DNA of 64,000 nt from Actinoplanes sp. M2I2. Its GTDB lineage: Bacteria > Actinomycetota > Actinomycetes > Mycobacteriales > Micromonosporaceae. The position numbers and the translations under genes are program-made. The first letter of the stretch is position 1; every line of letters begins with the position of its first letter. The DNA lies in assembly GCF_023544445.1 (NCBI RefSeq), contig NZ_JALPVJ010000037.1:1-64000 (forward strand), written 5' to 3'. The notes below the pieces were generated by a model that ran no database searches, was not told where the DNA came from, and saw nothing but the letters and a program-made list of their open reading frames with translations. Below are positions 61,419 to 64,000 of the stretch, piece by piece.

Positions 61419-62708
61419 GTGGCACGGATCGGCGACGGCGGCGACCTACTGAAGTGCTCCTTCTGTGGGAAGTCCCAGAAGCAGGTCAAGAAGCTCATCG
61501 CGGGCCCTGGGGTCTACATCTGCGACGAGTGCATCGACCTCTGCAACGAGATCATCGAGGAAGAGCTGGCCGAGACCGGCGAGGTGAAGTGGGAAGAGCT
61601 TCCCAAGCCGATGGAGATCTGCTCGTTCCTGGACCAGTACGTGGTCGGCCAGGAGCAGGCGAAGAAGGCGCTCTCGGTCGCGGTCTACAACCACTACAAG
61701 CGGATCCAGGCCGAGTCGAGCGGCGCGCCCGGTGCTGGCAGCGACGTCGAGGTGGCCAAATCCAACATCATGCTCATCGGCCCCACCGGCTGCGGTAAGA
61801 CGCACTTGGCGCAGACCCTGGCCCGCATGCTGAACGTGCCGTTCGCGATCGCGGACGCCACGGCGCTCACCGAGGCCGGCTACGTGGGTGAGGATGTCGA
61901 GAACATCCTGCTGAAGCTCATCCAGGCCGCCGACTACGACGTGAAGCGCGCCGAGCAGGGCATCATCTACATCGACGAGGTCGACAAGATCGCCCGCAAG
62001 AGCGAGAACCCGTCGATCACCCGCGACGTCTCCGGTGAGGGCGTCCAGCAGGCTCTCCTCAAGATTCTCGAGGGCACGGTGGCCAACGTTCCGCCCCAGG
62101 GCGGCCGTAAGCACCCCCACCAGGAGTTCATCCAGATCGACACCACGAACGTGCTGTTCATCGTCGGTGGCGCGTTCGCCGGGCTGGACCGCATCATCGA
62201 GTCCCGCGTGGGGCATGGCGGTGTCGGTTTCGGCGCGCACCTGCGGTCGATCTCCGAGCGGAACACCGACGACATCTTCAGCCGGGTCATGCCCGAGGAC
62301 ATGCTGAAGTTCGGCCTGATCCCCGAGTTCATCGGTCGTCTGCCGGTCATCACCACGGTGCGCAACCTCGACCGCGAGGCTCTGATCAAGATCCTTACCG
62401 AGCCCCGCAACGCGTACGTGAAGCAATATCAGCGCCTCTTCGAGCTCGACGGCGTGGAGCTGGAGTTCGACTCCGGCGCCCTCGAGGCCATCGCCGACCA
62501 GGCCATGCTGCGAGGCACCGGTGCCCGCGGTCTCCGCGCCATCATGGAAGAGGTCCTGCTCTCCGTGATGTACGAGGTCCCGAGCAATCCCGACGCTGCG
62601 CGTGTGGTCATCAACCGCGAGGTCGTGCTCGAGAACGTCAACCCGACGATCGTGCCGCGCGAGTTCGTCGGCCGTCGTCGTCGCGAGCGCGAGGAAAAGT
62701 CCGCCTGA
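61419..62708 (+). CDS. clpX: ATP-dependent Clp protease ATP-binding subunit ClpX
   Basis: 429 residues. N-terminal zinc-binding domain with Cys13, Cys16, Cys35, Cys38; AAA+ core with Walker A GPTGCGKT (121-128), Walker B YIDEVDKI, pore loop GYVGED and sensor motifs. GTG 61419 with AAGGAG upstream. Unfolds tagged substrates into ClpP1P2. Confidence 0.97.
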   Translation: MARIGDGGDLLKCSFCGKSQKQVKKLIAGPGVYICDECIDLCNEIIEEELAETGEVKWEELPKPMEICSFLDQYVVGQEQAKKALSVAVYNHYKRIQAESSGAPGAGSDVEVAKSNIMLIGPTGCGKTHLAQTLARMLNVPFAIADATALTEAGYVGEDVENILLKLIQAADYDVKRAEQGIIYIDEVDKIARKSENPSITRDVSGEGVQQALLKILEGTVANVPPQGGRKHPHQEFIQIDTTNVLFIVGGAFAGLDRIIESRVGHGGVGFGAHLRSISERNTDDIFSRVMPEDMLKFGLIPEFIGRLPVITTVRNLDREALIKILTEPRNAYVKQYQRLFELDGVELEFDSGALEAIADQAMLRGTGARGLRAIMEEVLLSVMYEVPSNPDAARVVINREVVLENVNPTIVPREFVGRRRREREEKSA

Positions 62709-62723
62709 TCCGAGCTTTCCGTG

Positions 62724-62752
62724 CCGCCGTCGTTCCTCCGGGAGCGGCGGCG
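62724..62752 (+). terminator. GC hairpin after clpX
   Basis: GCCGCCG (62724-62730) pairs with CGGCGGC (62746-62752) 16 bp after the clpX stop; a short ttgctt follows. Likely terminator, weak U tail. Confidence 0.5.
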
Positions 62753-62897
62753 GTTGCTTGTGTGCCCGGCCCCGGCCGACGGCTGCGCGCTTGTCCTGCG
62801 TACCCGGAAAGCTTGCCGGTTCGGCTGCGCTCGACCACTCGGTCCGCGACGGCTAGCGTGAGGCGAATCTGATCACTCCTCGAGTTGGGGGCCAGCC

Positions 62898-63263
62898 GTG
62901 CACCCGTTCCGCGCCGCGATCGAAGCCCGCGATCTTGAAGCCGCCCTGAACCTCCTCCACGAGGACGTGGTCTTCCGGAGCCCCGTGGTCTTCACCCCCT
63001 ACCGCGGGCGCTTCGCGGTGGCCCCGATCCTGCGCGGGGTCCTCGAGGTCTTCGAAGACTTCCGCTACACCCGGGAGATCGGCGCTGCCGACGCTTTCGA
63101 TCACGCTCTGGTCTTCCGGGCCCGGGTCGGCGACAAGGAGCTCGAGGGCGCCGACTTCCTGCATGCCGACCCGGACGGCCGGATCACCGAGTTCACCGTG
63201 ATGGTGCGCCCCCTGAAGGGCGTGCAGGCCCTGGCCGAGGCGATGCGCGACCGGATGTCGTGA
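62898..63263 (+). CDS. SnoaL-like/NTF2-fold protein
   Basis: 121 residues, GTG 62898. HPFRAAIEARDLEAALNLLHEDVVFRSPVV opens an NTF2 fold and the rest follows SnoaL-like polyketide cyclase patterns. No catalytic set is proven. Function unknown; 62 bp before the Nit-type gene. Confidence 0.65.
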   Translation: MHPFRAAIEARDLEAALNLLHEDVVFRSPVVFTPYRGRFAVAPILRGVLEVFEDFRYTREIGAADAFDHALVFRARVGDKELEGADFLHADPDGRITEFTVMVRPLKGVQALAEAMRDRMS

Positions 63264-63325
63264 CCGCCGCTGACCACCGGTCGCGAGGGGTTGGTCGCCG
63301 GTGGCCGCGCTCGTAGGCTGCAGGC

Positions 63326-64000
63326 ATGCGTGTTGCGGTGTGCCAGGTGAACTCGCGGGCCGATCGGGATGACAACCTGCGGGTGGCTCGCGACCTGCTC
63401 GAGCGGGCCGCGGCGGCCGGCGCCGAGCTGGCGGTGCTGCCCGAGTACGTGGACTACCTCGGTCCCGGTGACACAGCGCCCAAGCCCGAGGGCGTGGACG
63501 GCGAGTTCGCGCAGTTCTTCGCGACCGCCGCGCGGGAGATCGGCATCTGGGTGCACGCCGGCTCCTTCCACGAGAGCGGCCCCGACCCGAGCCGCACCTA
63601 CAACACGTCCCTGGTCTTCGATCCCCGCGGCGAGCTCGTGGCCCGCTACCGCAAGATCCACTTGTACGACGTGGAGATCGCGGGTCGGGTCTCCTACCAG
63701 GAGTCCCGATCGGTGGCGCCCGGTGACGAAACGGTCGTGTCCGAGATCGCCGGTGCTCGCGTGGGTCTCTCGATCTGCTACGACCTGCGTTTCCCCGAGC
63801 TCTACCGCCGGCTGGCCGTCGACGGCGAGGCCCGGGTGCTGGTGGTGCCGGCCGCGTTCATGATGCACACCGGCCGCGACCACTGGGAGGTCCTCCTGCG
63901 GGCGCGCGCGATCGAGAACCAGTGCTACGTCGTCGCCGCGGGCCAGATCGGAGACCACGACCCCGGGCGTACGTGTTTCGGCCGCAGCATGATCATCGAC
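63326..64000 (+). CDS. carbon-nitrogen hydrolase (Nit-type amidase), truncated by the window end
   Basis: 225 residues visible from ATG 63326, still open at the edge. Nitrilase triad: Glu40 (VLPEYV), Lys110 (YRKIHL) and Cys151 (SICYDLRFPELY). This is the deaminated-glutathione amidase/Nit2-like group. Normal length is ~265-280, so about 40-55 residues lie outside. Confidence 0.9.
   Translation, partial: MRVAVCQVNSRADRDDNLRVARDLLERAAAAGAELAVLPEYVDYLGPGDTAPKPEGVDGEFAQFFATAAREIGIWVHAGSFHESGPDPSRTYNTSLVFDPRGELVARYRKIHLYDVEIAGRVSYQESRSVAPGDETVVSEIAGARVGLSICYDLRFPELYRRLAVDGEARVLVVPAAFMMHTGRDHWEVLLRARAIENQCYVVAAGQIGDHDPGRTCFGRSMIID

Overview
The window is high-GC actinobacterial DNA. Gene content fits Micromonosporaceae, most likely Actinoplanes or a close relative: a mycothiol-dependent oxidoreductase homologue, a class F sortase, group II truncated haemoglobin, paired ClpP1/ClpP2, a SURF1-like protein, and GTG/leaderless starts. 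The genus is inferred from family content and codon style only. All three regions with mycobacterial counterparts (below) are compared from memory.

Layout. 1-274: end of an unidentified reading frame and tRNA-Arg(TCT) with a strong terminator. 275-4500: NB-ARC/TPR regulator, alpha/beta hydrolase, and an SsbB-type single-stranded DNA-binding protein behind two DnaA-box-like sites. 4592-24205: late cobalamin genes in three groups (cobD-cobQ; cobB; cobC-cobT-cysG/cobA fusion), interleaved with peptidases, a flavin monooxygenase, SURF1 and a class A penicillin-binding protein. This part also holds a DNA-damage locus at 12.19-14.24 kb: a 98-residue gene whose start codon sits inside a perfect LexA/SOS box, followed by an ATP-dependent DNA ligase behind a RecA_NDp (PafBC-type) promoter match. 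24244-44908: a housekeeping block (otsA, ettA, thioesterase, YbjN-like, truncated haemoglobin, MFS, MscS, HNH nuclease, sortase F pair, DUF5130, Uma2, pepN, Rv2466c-like, DUF1015, esterase, rpiB).

44967-56838 looks like an accessory insertion: a TetR/epimerase divergent pair with two clear operators, an Eis-like acetyltransferase, SDR, glycosyltransferase, and a tightly coupled six-gene operon (GntR, allophanate hydrolase, two biuret-hydrolase-like cysteine hydrolases, NCS2 permease, AtzH-like) predicted to take up and mineralise biuret or a related ureide to ammonia and CO2. 56839-57971 is non-coding and repeat-rich. 57972-62708: tRNA-Gly, tRNA-Pro, then tig-clpP1-clpP2-clpX with a ClgR-type operator before clpP1. 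62898-64000: SnoaL-like protein and a truncated Nit-type amidase.

The order ssb, ettA, glbO, HNH, DUF5130, pepN, Rv2466c-like, rpiB, tig, clpP1, clpP2, clpX matches Mycobacterium tuberculosis Rv2478c down to Rv2457c, so the cobalamin and biuret regions appear as insertions in a conserved backbone. A second unusual property is the number of short tandem repeats (10 to 99 bp units), repeatedly placed at gene 3' ends, at convergent gene junctions or just before genes.
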